The notes under the pieces were generated by a model. The model was not told where the DNA came from and searched no databases. It worked only from the letters and a program-made list of their open reading frames with translations. From Candidatus Eiseniibacteriota bacterium (GTDB lineage Bacteria > Eisenbacteria > RBG-16-71-46 > CAIMUX01): 64,000 bases of DNA. Below, in pieces: positions 54,001 through 62,303 of the stretch (the stretch's first letter is position 1; each line of letters begins with the position of its first letter). Made by a program: the position numbers and the translations under genes. The DNA is taken from positions 14,791 through 78,790 of the forward strand of contig JAKQSZ010000002.1 in the NCBI GenBank assembly GCA_029569475.1. Direction: 5' to 3'.

Positions 54001-54567
54001 GATGTCGAGCTGCGCGAGGTCCTCCACCAGTCGCGCCGCCTCCGAAGGCGGAGCAGGCGGGGGCGACCCGCTCGAGGGGACTTCGACGGGCCGGTGCCGC
54101 CGGTACACGCGTTCGATGGGCGCCGGGAAATAGCGATAGCGGGCCGCGAGGGAAGTCCCGGGAGGGCGCGGACGGAGCAACCGCAGCGCGCCGGTGACCG
54201 GGTCGAGCAGGAAGTCGACGCCGCGGACCAACAGCGTGTCGCCGCTGAACAGGCGAAAGCTGCCGGCCTCGATCCACCCGCGGCCGACACGGAGGGTATC
54301 CGCTGGCGATCGCGGCACCAGCAGCGTCTCTCCCCGCTCGATCCCCGACGTCCATCCGAGGACGGGCAGGCCGAAAGGCTCGTGGCGGACCGCCGTGGTG
54401 TCAGCGGAGGCCACCACGGAATCTGCCGGATCGGATGTGGTCAGGCGCGCTCCGGCCGGCCTCGACGAGATCGCGCCCATTGCCAGGAAGGCCAGGACGA
54501 TCCACCGCGCTGTGCGCCGGGCGGGCCGGGCGCCGGCGTTCAGCTCAGCGGCCGCTCTCCCCGCCAT
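51010..54567 (-). CDS. Large outer-membrane/surface protein of unknown function
   Basis: 1,185 residues from the ATG at 54567, which overlaps the end of the upstream propeller gene. A signal peptide is clear (ARWIVLAFLAMGAISSRPAGA). A region near residues 185-270 reads 'DLAQLDISGSKTFALEVGNEKD...QSLDLAVHGRIGRDVQVRAILSDRDTP...LVEVESERARLTLGDFQLS', a self-associated layout I have seen in large FCB surface proteins but cannot name. The last ~600 residues are dense in alternating strands rich in arginine and tryptophan ('LDLSGGFHRERNHTGEG', 'RWELSTSDRAERRKDV') and end in ELRALF with the terminal phenylalanine of a barrel. Coupled to the Omp85-type gene, it may be its client. Confidence 0.65.
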   Translation of the reverse strand: MAGRAAAELNAGARPARRTARWIVLAFLAMGAISSRPAGARLTTSDPADSVVASADTTAVRHEPFGLPVLGWTSGIERGETLLVPRSPADTLRVGRGWIEAGSFRLFSGDTLLVRGVDFLLDPVTGALRLLRPRPPGTSLAARYRYFPAPIERVYRRHRPVEVPSSGSPPPAPPSEAARLVEDLAQLDISGSKTFALEVGNEKDVALKQSLDLAVHGRIGRDVQVRAILSDRDTPLQPEGTSTELQDLDRVLVEVESERARLTLGDFQLSPPGTEFARYARQLEGVRAEGTAAGITAFATAAGSPGARISREFFGREGKQGPYALVAAPTREGGAIVAGSERVYLDGALLQRGENEDYIIDYSQGLLTFTGRHPITAYSEITVDLQVSTGQYRRRIAGTGGELVARSWRALLLTEADDRGSPVLGLSENQKEALRAAGDSLTDALRSGVVYVGPGVGDYERVTVDTLNVAVFRYLGPGGGSYEVRFDDVGEGSGDYGRTQTEGGEVYYEYRGHKLGRYMPGEASTRPQSNALAAVAGSVALGAGLKLNAEAAASDFDQNTFSTLDDSDNRGFAVLLAPQAGPYDLGPARVTLDGRFRQVDSRFRPLDRLDPAFYATEWNVESSRLEDGDRRRRAAAALEVSSWSLAGAWEDLTNWRDFRGERQRLEGGGTWRRWMLRAEADRVASRRSVAGVSGPPAEVRGKRTVERITLRRPGRALDLSGGFHRERNHTGEGSSRTGLGFDETMGRVGTGSGGDISAAFTWTRRLTFDLSGGARRLRDTGDTGTLEGEWRRGASGLISAGYSWRELRPHSGGVRQSSRLGRLRWAQQWLGQAFSQDGRWELSTSDRAERRKDVRFVGPGLGHYDSLGVYQGVGDWEVDYVELGDSARVNRMDFSLRNQMDLSRLPFVGGDDRAGDGARQGAPGTGSEGGGFWRRLWRSARATHDWNARIETQKAPSYFWPRLFPILAGRRSLALVEVQMRADLTALPAARFLSPRVRWEQRRTRRALVRNAEESSAFDLWGVRLRSRPSPRWVLDGELDRETTTSEAALLGGVSGREQWRSIRVRVNPQWIPRRGLTFGLETSAGWRRRSASSEAATVAQATPLMVWSPGSRGRFEVRATRTSAERRGGSGLRSRELERSGWTSQILSTLHLKEELDLSLWARESRPDQGRAVRDFRTELRALF

Positions 54568-55519
54568 CGCGCCACTTCCACCGCCGGATCTCACGAGCCT
54601 GCGGGCAAGCCATGTAGAGGATCGAATCCGGAGCCATCACCGCGGAGGCCAGTTCCAAGGCGTCCTGTTCCGCGGCCGGCAACGTCAGAAGCCGGCTGGC
54701 GCCCTCCGGCGTGAAGGCCAGCAGCCAGCCCCCCCTCCCTCCGACCAGCAAGAGCTGGTTCCAGGGCGTCACACAAGCCAACGGGGAACTCCGCTTCGTT
54801 TGGGTGGGCACGTGGTACGTCCATGAGGAAAGGGGAATGCCTTGCCGCCCGAATCGATGGATCGCGCCTGCCGCGGGATCCAGCACGAAGCAGGCGCCCT
54901 CCGCGTCCTGGACCAGGCGGGTGGGCGCCTCCATCGGAGTCGTCATCCCCACGGCCAGATCGGTCTGGAAACGTCCGAACCGATCGAAGAGCAGCAGGCG
55001 CGCCCCCAAGCCGTCGAGGAGCAGAAGCTCGCCGGTCCGGCTCAGGGCGAAGTCCGCCGGGCGGCCGAAGGCCAGTTCTTCCGGGAGATCGTCCCCGTAG
55101 GCCAGCCGCGCCCGCAGGTGGCCGTCCAGGTCGAACTGGTAGAGCACGCGCTGGGTGCGGTCGAGCGCGAAGAGGTCGGTCCCCCACCGGGCGAAGATCG
55201 ACGCCAGATCCGGAAAGCGCTCGCCTCCCTGTTCCCCCACGCCGAAGAGGGTCCACGTCCCAGCCGGCAGGATCCGCGCGATTCGCCCGGCCGAGGCGTC
55301 GAGGACGAAGAGCCGCCCCAGGCCATCGAGGGCCAGTCTCTCGGGGACAAACCGGGAGAAAGCCGCGGGGACCTGCAGGGACGTCAGAGGCTGCAGCACG
55401 ATCCGTGGTTCCGGCGCCGTTTCGGTGCCCGGCCTGGCCGCTCCCGGATCCGCCGCCTCCCCAGGCTGGCCGCCGGCGGCGGAGAGCGCGACAAGACACA
55501 AGAGCGCGGCGAGTGTCAT
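54545..55519 (-). CDS. Secreted NHL/six-bladed propeller-like protein
   Basis: 324 residues from the ATG at 55519 (GGGAGAG upstream). A signal peptide (LAALLCLVALSAAGGQ) is followed by an acidic/proline linker. The body has repeated blades of the type 'L-x-x-D-G-x-G-R-x-F-V-L-D' (LALDGLGRLFVLDASAGRI, 'LFALDRTQRVLYQFDLDG', 'LLLLDGLGARLLLFDRFGRF', 'FVLDPAAGAIHRFGRQG'), about six of them, which is the layout of NHL/TolB-like propellers. It overlaps the next gene by 23 bases. Likely periplasmic or surface-exposed; no enzymatic residues are seen. Confidence 0.75.
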   Translation of the reverse strand: MTLAALLCLVALSAAGGQPGEAADPGAARPGTETAPEPRIVLQPLTSLQVPAAFSRFVPERLALDGLGRLFVLDASAGRIARILPAGTWTLFGVGEQGGERFPDLASIFARWGTDLFALDRTQRVLYQFDLDGHLRARLAYGDDLPEELAFGRPADFALSRTGELLLLDGLGARLLLFDRFGRFQTDLAVGMTTPMEAPTRLVQDAEGACFVLDPAAGAIHRFGRQGIPLSSWTYHVPTQTKRSSPLACVTPWNQLLLVGGRGGWLLAFTPEGASRLLTLPAAEQDALELASAVMAPDSILYMACPQAREIRRWKWRDGGESGR

Positions 55520-55632
55520 CGGTCGGGCTCTCCCATCCGCCCGGGAAAGGCGAGTCGGGCGGACGCGGCCCGTCCCTCTCCCGGGTCTTGGCCCGCTTCC
55601 CGAGTGGCCGTCGGCAGGGCGGCAGCGGCCGC

Positions 55633-56535
55633 TCAGGGGAGCGCGACCCTCACGCACAGCGCCGCGCCTCCCGGCTCCGGCCCCGGCATCAGGTCCAGAC
55701 GCATCGCCCGCTCGCGGCCGTCCTGGTCGAGGAAGAGCACGGCATCCAGCATGGCCACGACCCGATTCACCACGGCCAGTCCCGCCATGGTGCGGGCGCT
55801 GCGGTAGGCGCTCTCGCTGTGATTGCGCTTGCTGCGGAATCGATCCTGGGCAGCCTGGCTCTCCCAATCCCAGACCTGGTCGTCAGGAACGCGATGCTCC
55901 TGGTAGTAGGCTTCGCGGCCGGCCAGATCATCGGGGTACGCGTCCCTGGCCTCGCGAGCCACGACGAACTCGTTGTACAAGGCGCTGTTCGGCCACGATG
56001 CGATCGTCTGGTAGTACTCGCTGGACCGGCCATCGGCCTCCTGGATGCCGGCATGCTGCTCCGCGTAATCGATGTAGGCATCCTTGCGTATCCCGCCTTG
56101 AACGCGGAACCCCGCGTAGGTGGACCAGCAGACCACGTCGGCGGCCAGGTAGGCGATGCCACGGGTCTTCTCGCCTTCGGTCAGATGGGCCAGGCCCGGC
56201 GCGAGAAGGGAAAGACCGATCAGGCGCAGCTTGCGCCGATTGACCGGCTCGGAGGAGGGTCCTTCGTCCACGTCACGTTGCTGCAAGCCCCTCATCAGGA
56301 CGGCGGCGGACGGAACGGCGGCGGTCCGGGCCACGCTCGGGTCGCCGATCGCAACCTGGCAGCCGCCCAGCGCTGGATCGGCGGCCGCCATCTGGCCGCC
56401 ACCCACCGAGGGATCGCCGGTCGCAACCTGGCAGATGCCCACGGCTTGATCGCCGGCCGCTACGGCCGGGATCGGCGGCGCCGCCCCAAGAGCCGCCGCC
56501 AGAAGCCACCACATTCTGCTGCCGATCAAGGCCAC
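55633..56535 (-). CDS. DUF5683-like small membrane protein with 12-residue repeats
   Basis: Up to 300 residues; starts are uncertain (GTG at 56535, TTG at 56529 with GGAGG 5 bases upstream, or ATG at 56514). A signal peptide (MWWLLAAALGAAPPIPAVAA) is followed by three copies of a 12-residue repeat (QVATGDPSVGGG, QMAAADPALGGC, QVAIGDPSVART). The main domain has a hydrophobic start 'LIGLSLLAPGLAHLTEGEKTRGIAYLAADVVCW' typical of DUF5683-type envelope proteins, then a charged, tyrosine-rich loop and another helix (RTMAGLAVVNRVVAMLDAVLF). A paralogue lies upstream at 56657-57472. Function unknown. Confidence 0.7.
   Translation of the reverse strand: MALIGSRMWWLLAAALGAAPPIPAVAAGDQAVGICQVATGDPSVGGGQMAAADPALGGCQVAIGDPSVARTAAVPSAAVLMRGLQQRDVDEGPSSEPVNRRKLRLIGLSLLAPGLAHLTEGEKTRGIAYLAADVVCWSTYAGFRVQGGIRKDAYIDYAEQHAGIQEADGRSSEYYQTIASWPNSALYNEFVVAREARDAYPDDLAGREAYYQEHRVPDDQVWDWESQAAQDRFRSKRNHSESAYRSARTMAGLAVVNRVVAMLDAVLFLDQDGRERAMRLDLMPGPEPGGAALCVRVALP
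56339..56460. repeat. 36-bp tandem repeats inside the DUF5683-like gene
   Basis: Three units (56339-56374, 56375-56410, 56411-56446) and a partial fourth. On the coding strand each encodes a 12-residue unit containing a D-P motif (e.g. GDPSVGGG). The period matches that of the unrelated repeat at 42370. Confidence 0.75.
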
Positions 56536-56656
56536 CTCCGAATCTGCAACGGACAGCCGGTCACGCCAGCGAGGACGTCCGCCCGGTCACCTCAGCGAGG
56601 ACGCGTCGGCCCCGCGTCCCGCCCTCGATTCCCGCATGGTCAACGCCGAGCGACGG

Positions 56657-57472
56657 TCAATACAGGGCGCGGGTCAGGCAGAGGACGACTTCCGGGGACC
56701 GGAAACCTCCGCGCAATCCCCCTTCCAACCGCGCCCAGGGCTGCGCATGGGAAGCCCCGGCATCGCGCCCGCCCTCGCGGATCGCCTCGGCGCGATCGGA
56801 ACTCGATGACGCGCGGCGGCCTCGCGCCGTCTGGTAGGCGTCGATGCCGCTGACGATGCGGTTGAGCGCCAGACCCACCGCGAACAACCGCGCGCGGTCC
56901 TCATACTTGTCGCTCTCGCGCATCATGCGCCGGTAGCGCGCGCGGTTCTCCGAGCCGCCGTTGGGGAGGCCCCCCTCGCAGGCGTCGTCCCATCCCCAGC
57001 GGTATGCGTCGTTGCGGCCGATCTCGTCGTGAAAGGTGGAAGGGTCGTTCTCCGCGAGGTCGGTGATGGTGGCATCGGACACCGCGTCGTAGGCCGTCGC
57101 GCAGTCTTCGCACGAGGTCCCGTCAGAGGGTTCGCAGCGATAGTCCTCAAAGGACCAGTGCCGCGCGGCGAAGGCCCGGTACTGGTCTTCCTCGCGCGCG
57201 GCCGCGTCTTTGTAGGAGAAACGGCCGAACCAGGACGCCGCTTCGGCTCCCAGATAGAGGAAACCGCGGCGATCGCCGTTGTAGAGCTGGCCCGTCCCCG
57301 GCAGGATGACCGAGAAGAGGAAGGAGAGGCCGGGCGCCCGAACCGGCCGGGCCCGATGCTCCGAGGATCTCTCCTGAGCGGACGCGACCGCGGGCGGCCC
57401 CGCCAGGCCGACGACGCAGGACAGCACCACGATGGCCGGCTTGAGCCCCGTTCGACTGCAACGCCCCTTCAC
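56657..57472 (-). CDS. DUF5683-like small membrane protein (paralogue)
   Basis: 271 residues from the GTG at 57472, with AAGGAGAG upstream. The signal peptide (AIVVLSCVVGLAGPPAVASA) precedes the domain opening 'LSFLFSVILPGTGQLYNGDRRGFLYLGAEAASW', matching DUF5683-type proteins. A loop with four cysteines (RCEPSDGTSCEDC) may form disulfides. The later helix 'LFAVGLALNRIVSGIDAY' is the counterpart of the same helix in the neighbour at 55633-56535. It sits 34 bases downstream of the metalloprotease gene. Role unknown, probably envelope. Confidence 0.75.
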   Translation of the reverse strand: MKGRCSRTGLKPAIVVLSCVVGLAGPPAVASAQERSSEHRARPVRAPGLSFLFSVILPGTGQLYNGDRRGFLYLGAEAASWFGRFSYKDAAAREEDQYRAFAARHWSFEDYRCEPSDGTSCEDCATAYDAVSDATITDLAENDPSTFHDEIGRNDAYRWGWDDACEGGLPNGGSENRARYRRMMRESDKYEDRARLFAVGLALNRIVSGIDAYQTARGRRASSSSDRAEAIREGGRDAGASHAQPWARLEGGLRGGFRSPEVVLCLTRALY

Positions 57473-57506
57473 GTTGGTTCTCTCCTTTCCGCTCCCGCCG
57501 AGGGGA

Positions 57507-60500
57507 TCAGCGCACGATCGCGATCTTGTCGAAGGACTCCCGTCCCGACCGGTCGCCCCGCAGGCGTGTCCGCACATGATAGACCCCCGGAGCGACGTCC
57601 TTGAGGTCCCAACTCAGGTAGTTGCCCCCCGCGCCTCCCGCAACGCTGGCGTGCAGGGTGGCCACGCGGCGGCCCGAGAGATCGTAGGCCGCGAGGTCAA
57701 CCTCCGCCGGGTCCGTCGTCGCCAGATAGATATGGAGAAGATCGCCGCGCAGGGGATTGGGGTAGAAGCGGACCTCCTCGGCCCCCGGATCCGGAAGGGG
57801 CCGCGGCGTGGGCACGCGGTCGGCCGGATAGAGGCGGCTGCGGCGCTGGTCGAATCCCGGAAAAGCGAAGAGCCCCGGGCCATCGAAGGTGATCCCCTCC
57901 AGCCGGACCACCGAGAGAACCGACTTGCCGCTCATCTCCCAGGACTCGTTGCCCAACGCGATGCGCGAGCGGAAGCCTCCGCCGGCCCGCATCCAGAACG
58001 GCCCCGAGACGGCGTTGCGCCCGGTCGAGTAGGGCCAGTCCGGCGCGTTGACGCCGCGGGCATCCCAGGCCACGACGAAGCCGTCCGAGCGCTGGATCAC
58101 GATTTCGGCGACACCGTCCCCCGTCACATCCCAGCCACGCGCCCCGCAGACCTGGGGCGGGCGGTAGGTCTCGTCCTCCGTCCAGAGCGAGCGCGGCCAG
58201 AGGAGTTCCTCGCTTCCGCCGGGGTCCAGGAGGTGAACGGTGCCGTCCTCCTCCACCAGGATCGTCTCCAGGACGCCGTCGGCGTCAGGATCCGCCACGC
58301 AGGGCTGTCCCGCGAGCGGCGTCGCGAGTTGAACCGGCCATCCCGGAAGCAGTTCTCCGGTCTCGTCCCGCCACTCCGCGCGTCCGTTGGCCCACGCGAA
58401 GAAGAAGCGCAGGCTCCCGTCCTCGCCATCGGGACAAGCCAAGGTAGCGAGCGGGCGCCCGTGGTCGCCGGGATCGGCGGTCCAGCGCGGCCCGTCCGGA
58501 AACTCGGGCCAGGAAAAGGAACCGACGCGGCCGTCCCGCGACGCCCAGAACACGGTCAGCCGCTGGACCGAGGGCTCGCCCGGCGTGTGCGGAGGGGGGG
58601 CGGCGCCGAGCAGGGTGATCGCTTCCCCCGCCAGGTCCACCGCCGCCTCGACGTGCATCTCGCCGGAGGGCAGGACCCGGAAGATCCGGACATGCCCATC
58701 CTGGCAGCCGGCCAGGATCAGCGAGTCCGTCAGGACCGGGGTCGAGGTCACCACGGTGATGGCGCCGGCGTGAGTTTCGTACGCCGCGCCGAGATCCGCG
58801 CCCGCCGAGGACAGGGGCGGTCCGGCGGTCGCCTCCCGCAGCGACGGCCAGGCCGCTGTCAATTCCCCGCCGCTGTCGTAAAGCAGCAGCTGCCCTCCAG
58901 CCACGGCAGCCACCAGAACCTCGCGGCCGCCGTCCGGATGAACGAAGTCCGCGTTCGCCGCCAACCCCTGCTCAATCGGGCCGGGCAGCAGGGCGAAGCG
59001 CGTTCCCCCCTCTTCGCCGTGCAACGGGGTCAGGTCCGGCTTCCAGGCCAGGAGCGCCTCCTGCGAGGCGGCGCAGATCTCGGTGGCGCCGTCGCCATCC
59101 AGATCGACGGCGATGACCTGTTCCTCGTTGGGGAAGCCGACGAAACTCCTCGGCAGGTTGGGAGGAAGAAGGCGCGTCTGCACCGCCACGCGCATCTCCA
59201 CGCTGCTGCTGTCGAGAACGCACAACGTTACCCCGGAAGGCGCGCCGTCATTGGTGTCGCTGGTCGGCCGGGTCTCGGGACCCAGGCAGGTGTAGCCGCC
59301 GACGTAGTAGGGATCGTAGGGACCCCCCAGATACTCCTGCGAGGCTGTGCCGATGTCGCGGATGCCGTCGGCCTCCACCAGGCCGACCCCGGGGCGAAGG
59401 AAGTTGATATTGACGCCTCCGCCGAAGGAACTGAGGCCCGCCAGGATGGCGTTCCAGTCGATGTGCCAGACCAGGATGCCGTCCCCGGGCAGCAGGTAGT
59501 CATACTCGCGGGGGCCCAGCGTATCGGTGTCCGACGCCGGGCGCAGCCCCAGGACGACGTTCGTCAGCGAATCCCGCTCCAGCGTGGGAACCAGGTCTCC
59601 GTTGAGGTCGAACTGCCGGTTCTCGACGAGCAGGAACTCCCCCCAGGGCCCGTACATCGGCTCGTTCAGGTTCAGCGGGACGTAGAGGATATCGTTGTCC
59701 AGTTCGACAGCGGGCAGGCTCACGGTAAAGGTGTCCGCGTCGCCTTCCAGGTAGTCGAGCGGTTCGTGCCACCGGCCGCCTTCCGGGAAGTAGAGCAACT
59801 TGTGCAGCGGATCGAGATGCGCCGGGAGTACGCCGCGCACCGCCAGCGTGTCGGGGCTCGTCGGATCCAGGGTGGAGTCCACCACCGCGGTGTAGAGGTT
59901 GTCCCCCGAGTCCATCAGGCTGAAGGCGCCCACGACGGGCGCGCCCACCGTAACGTCATAGAGGTCGACAAAGCCGAGTTGGTGGCCGAACTCGTGTGTG
60001 ATGACGCCGTTCATCGCGCCCAGGAAACCGTCCTGCGAAACCGACTCGGGCACGACCATGACCAGGTTGATGGCGACCGTGGAGTCCTGCACGAGAAACG
60101 GGTCCTCCACATAGAGGTTGAAGCTGGGAATGTCCCAGCGGGAGTCGCCGTTGATGTCTCCCTGGTAGTCGGCCCCGGCGTGGAAGAGCATGAAGCTCTG
60201 ATAGCTCGAGAAGTCGAGGCCGGGATCGGTCTCCTCCACCGCCACCAGGCTCTCCTCGACGAAATCGATGGCATGCTGCAAAACGTCGGGGTTGGTGTTG
60301 CTGAAGACCCAGGGCCCGTACTTGCGCGTGTCCGGAAGGTGGTAGGCCGAGTCGCGCTCCGTGGGGTAGACGTCGTACTCGATGCGCAGGGCGCCGTTGG
60401 TGACCGTCGCGTAGTAGCGGGAGAGCGCCTCGAGGTGGGAGGCGAAGTAATCCCGGTTGTGAGGCGGCGGGTCGATCAGGACCTCGGCCTCCTCGGGTGG

Positions 60501-60983
60501 GCGCAGATCGAAGCGGCCGTTGCCGGTCGTCTTGGATCCGGGCGAGTCGTCGAGAAAGTCCACCCGCATGGCCAGGATCCGAACCACGGTCGTCTCGCGG
60601 GCCGCCGCGGTCCGTAGCGCCGAGATGCCATCGGCCGCTTGCCCGGCCCGCAGCATGCCCAGCGCGCGCCGCACCCGGTCCACCGGCAGGATCGACGGAG
60701 GCAGGGGATCGAGCTTGACGGCATTGCCCTGAGGCCGGGGACCGGCGGGACGCCCCAACTTCGGGGGCGCCCCTGGGCGAAGACCCTCGTGAACCAGCAG
60801 ATGAGGGAAACGGGGGCACTGGCGGTGGAAGTCGTGGCCGGTGTCGGCCCGGCGGAGCGCAAGGCCCGAGTGGGCCAGGGCCGTGGTCGCGAAGACCGCC
60901 AGTAGAAGGATCCCCAAATGGCTCTTCATGGGAAGGGGAAGCCCGGTCCGCTTCCCCCCTCCCGGCAGCGTCGATCTACGCAT
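57507..60983 (-). CDS. Secreted M6-family metalloprotease with sorting domain
   Basis: 1,158 residues from the ATG at 60983; an ATG at 60929 is a possible start nearer the signal core (LGILLLAVFATTALAHSG). The zinc site is unmistakable: ITHEFGHQLGFVDLYD near residue 328, the HExxHxxGxxDLYD pattern of M6 (immune inhibitor A-like) proteases, followed by 'FSLMDSGDN' with the Met-turn. The protease domain spans ~residues 130-560. The rest contains FG-GAP/VCBS-like repeats with 'VDLDGDGATEICAA' and 'WDVTGDGVAEIVI', then a sorting module (FYPNPLRGDLLHIYL...GVYHVRTRLRG). A secreted endopeptidase carried by the Por-type route is likely; substrates unknown. Confidence 0.93.
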   Translation of the reverse strand: MRRSTLPGGGKRTGLPLPMKSHLGILLLAVFATTALAHSGLALRRADTGHDFHRQCPRFPHLLVHEGLRPGAPPKLGRPAGPRPQGNAVKLDPLPPSILPVDRVRRALGMLRAGQAADGISALRTAAARETTVVRILAMRVDFLDDSPGSKTTGNGRFDLRPPEEAEVLIDPPPHNRDYFASHLEALSRYYATVTNGALRIEYDVYPTERDSAYHLPDTRKYGPWVFSNTNPDVLQHAIDFVEESLVAVEETDPGLDFSSYQSFMLFHAGADYQGDINGDSRWDIPSFNLYVEDPFLVQDSTVAINLVMVVPESVSQDGFLGAMNGVITHEFGHQLGFVDLYDVTVGAPVVGAFSLMDSGDNLYTAVVDSTLDPTSPDTLAVRGVLPAHLDPLHKLLYFPEGGRWHEPLDYLEGDADTFTVSLPAVELDNDILYVPLNLNEPMYGPWGEFLLVENRQFDLNGDLVPTLERDSLTNVVLGLRPASDTDTLGPREYDYLLPGDGILVWHIDWNAILAGLSSFGGGVNINFLRPGVGLVEADGIRDIGTASQEYLGGPYDPYYVGGYTCLGPETRPTSDTNDGAPSGVTLCVLDSSSVEMRVAVQTRLLPPNLPRSFVGFPNEEQVIAVDLDGDGATEICAASQEALLAWKPDLTPLHGEEGGTRFALLPGPIEQGLAANADFVHPDGGREVLVAAVAGGQLLLYDSGGELTAAWPSLREATAGPPLSSAGADLGAAYETHAGAITVVTSTPVLTDSLILAGCQDGHVRIFRVLPSGEMHVEAAVDLAGEAITLLGAAPPPHTPGEPSVQRLTVFWASRDGRVGSFSWPEFPDGPRWTADPGDHGRPLATLACPDGEDGSLRFFFAWANGRAEWRDETGELLPGWPVQLATPLAGQPCVADPDADGVLETILVEEDGTVHLLDPGGSEELLWPRSLWTEDETYRPPQVCGARGWDVTGDGVAEIVIQRSDGFVVAWDARGVNAPDWPYSTGRNAVSGPFWMRAGGGFRSRIALGNESWEMSGKSVLSVVRLEGITFDGPGLFAFPGFDQRRSRLYPADRVPTPRPLPDPGAEEVRFYPNPLRGDLLHIYLATTDPAEVDLAAYDLSGRRVATLHASVAGGAGGNYLSWDLKDVAPGVYHVRTRLRGDRSGRESFDKIAIVR

Positions 60984-61013
60984 AGGCGGTATTCGGCGTT
61001 CTCCTCCGTGGTC

Positions 61014-62057
61014 CTAGAAGCGGAACGACACCGAGAACTTGCTCACCCGGTCCAGGACCTGGGCCTGGGGCACGTTGGCGTAGTCGAAGTTGACCTCCGA
61101 GCTGCTCAGCGGCACCGAGACCCCCAGCCCGAAGGTGGGATCGATGATATCGCCCGCCTTGTCGTAGATGTAACCCGCCCGCAGGGCGAAGAAGTCGCGG
61201 AAGCCCAGTTCCGCGCCGACGTTGTGGATGGGATCCTCTTCCGAGTACACCAGCGTCTTGTTGAGGTCGTAGGCCGTGATGATCGAGAAAGAGCTGGTCC
61301 GCATGACGTTGACCCCGAGCCCGATCTTCAGGTTGCGCGGCATCGGGTCGGCGTCGTCGCGATCCAGGAAGGAAATGTCCGGGCCCAGGTTCTGGACGTT
61401 GACGCCGAGGGTGAAGGTCATCGGGAACTGCGGGGTCAGTTGGAAATCCGGCAGGAGGGCCCGTGAACGGACCAAGAGGCCGAGGTCGGCGCCGAAGGAA
61501 TCGCCGTCTCCCTTGCCCTGGCCGCCGGTGGCCCAGGCCGGCGCAAGCATGATGTAGACGTACTTCAAGGTGAGTCCGACCCCGATGCCCGGATACACCT
61601 CGGTTCCGATCGAAGCCTGGGGCGAGACCTCGTAGCTGCTGAACTCGCCCCCTTCCCAACCGGTGGCGTCCACGTAGACAGACTTCCCGTAGGTCAGGTA
61701 GATCAGGCTGAAGCCGACGCCGCCCCACCCCGGCAGTTTCATGGCGTACCCGAGGTTTTCGTAGTACACGTCATCCGCAAGGTCGGGAACGAGTTGGGTG
61801 TGCATGAGGGAGATGACCCGATCCTGCTGGGTCGCCAGCGCCGCGGGATTCCACCAGTTGGCGGTCGCGTCGGTGGCCACCGATACGGCTGCCCGCCCCA
61901 TGCCGTCGGCCCGGGCTCCGGGGGTGATCTGGAGACAGGCGGCGCCACCCCAGGATTGAGCGTGGGCTTCAGGGACGGTGAGCGCGAGGCCGATCAGGCT
62001 GGCGGCCCCCCAGGCAATGAGTCCCGCGACGTGTCGATGGACGACTCTGCATTTCAT
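61014..62057 (-). CDS. PorV/PorQ-family outer-membrane protein
   Basis: 347 residues with a signal peptide (LIAWGAASLIGLALTVPEAHA). The start of the mature protein, 'LQITPGARADGMGRAAVSVATDATANWWNPAALA', is the hallmark of the PorV/PorQ (FadL-like) group, followed by strands ('GVGFSLIYLTYGKSVY', 'IGVGLTLKYVYI') and a C-terminal phenylalanine (SKFSVSFRF). In the type IX system PorV shuttles cargo to the attachment complex. The next gene on the strand is the M6 protease with a sorting module, so the pair looks like shuttle and cargo (inference). No other Por core genes are in the window. Confidence 0.85.
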   Translation of the reverse strand: MKCRVVHRHVAGLIAWGAASLIGLALTVPEAHAQSWGGAACLQITPGARADGMGRAAVSVATDATANWWNPAALATQQDRVISLMHTQLVPDLADDVYYENLGYAMKLPGWGGVGFSLIYLTYGKSVYVDATGWEGGEFSSYEVSPQASIGTEVYPGIGVGLTLKYVYIMLAPAWATGGQGKGDGDSFGADLGLLVRSRALLPDFQLTPQFPMTFTLGVNVQNLGPDISFLDRDDADPMPRNLKIGLGVNVMRTSSFSIITAYDLNKTLVYSEEDPIHNVGAELGFRDFFALRAGYIYDKAGDIIDPTFGLGVSVPLSSSEVNFDYANVPQAQVLDRVSKFSVSFRF

Positions 62058-62303
62058 GAGATCCGAGGCCTCCTCAAGCGGACAGAACCGCGGCCGGTGC
62101 GCCTTGAACCCGGCGCGCGATCAATCGGTTCCAGAATGATCGACACGCAACTCGCACGCAAGCCGCAACTCCTGTCCGACTCGTGTCCTGGCGTGGCGGC
62201 CGCCGGTCCTGGTCAATTCCGGCAAGCACGGGCGGCCCGCGTGCGCCGATCGGGCACGCGGGCCACCGGGCCCGATTTCAACGGACGATCGTTCGAGGGT
62301 GGT

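Noticed and set aside
57432..60617. 1,061-codon open frame on the plus strand opposite the M6 protease
   Set aside because: The minus strand has an intact HExxHxxGxxDLYD protease; the plus-strand translation is compositionally a shadow.
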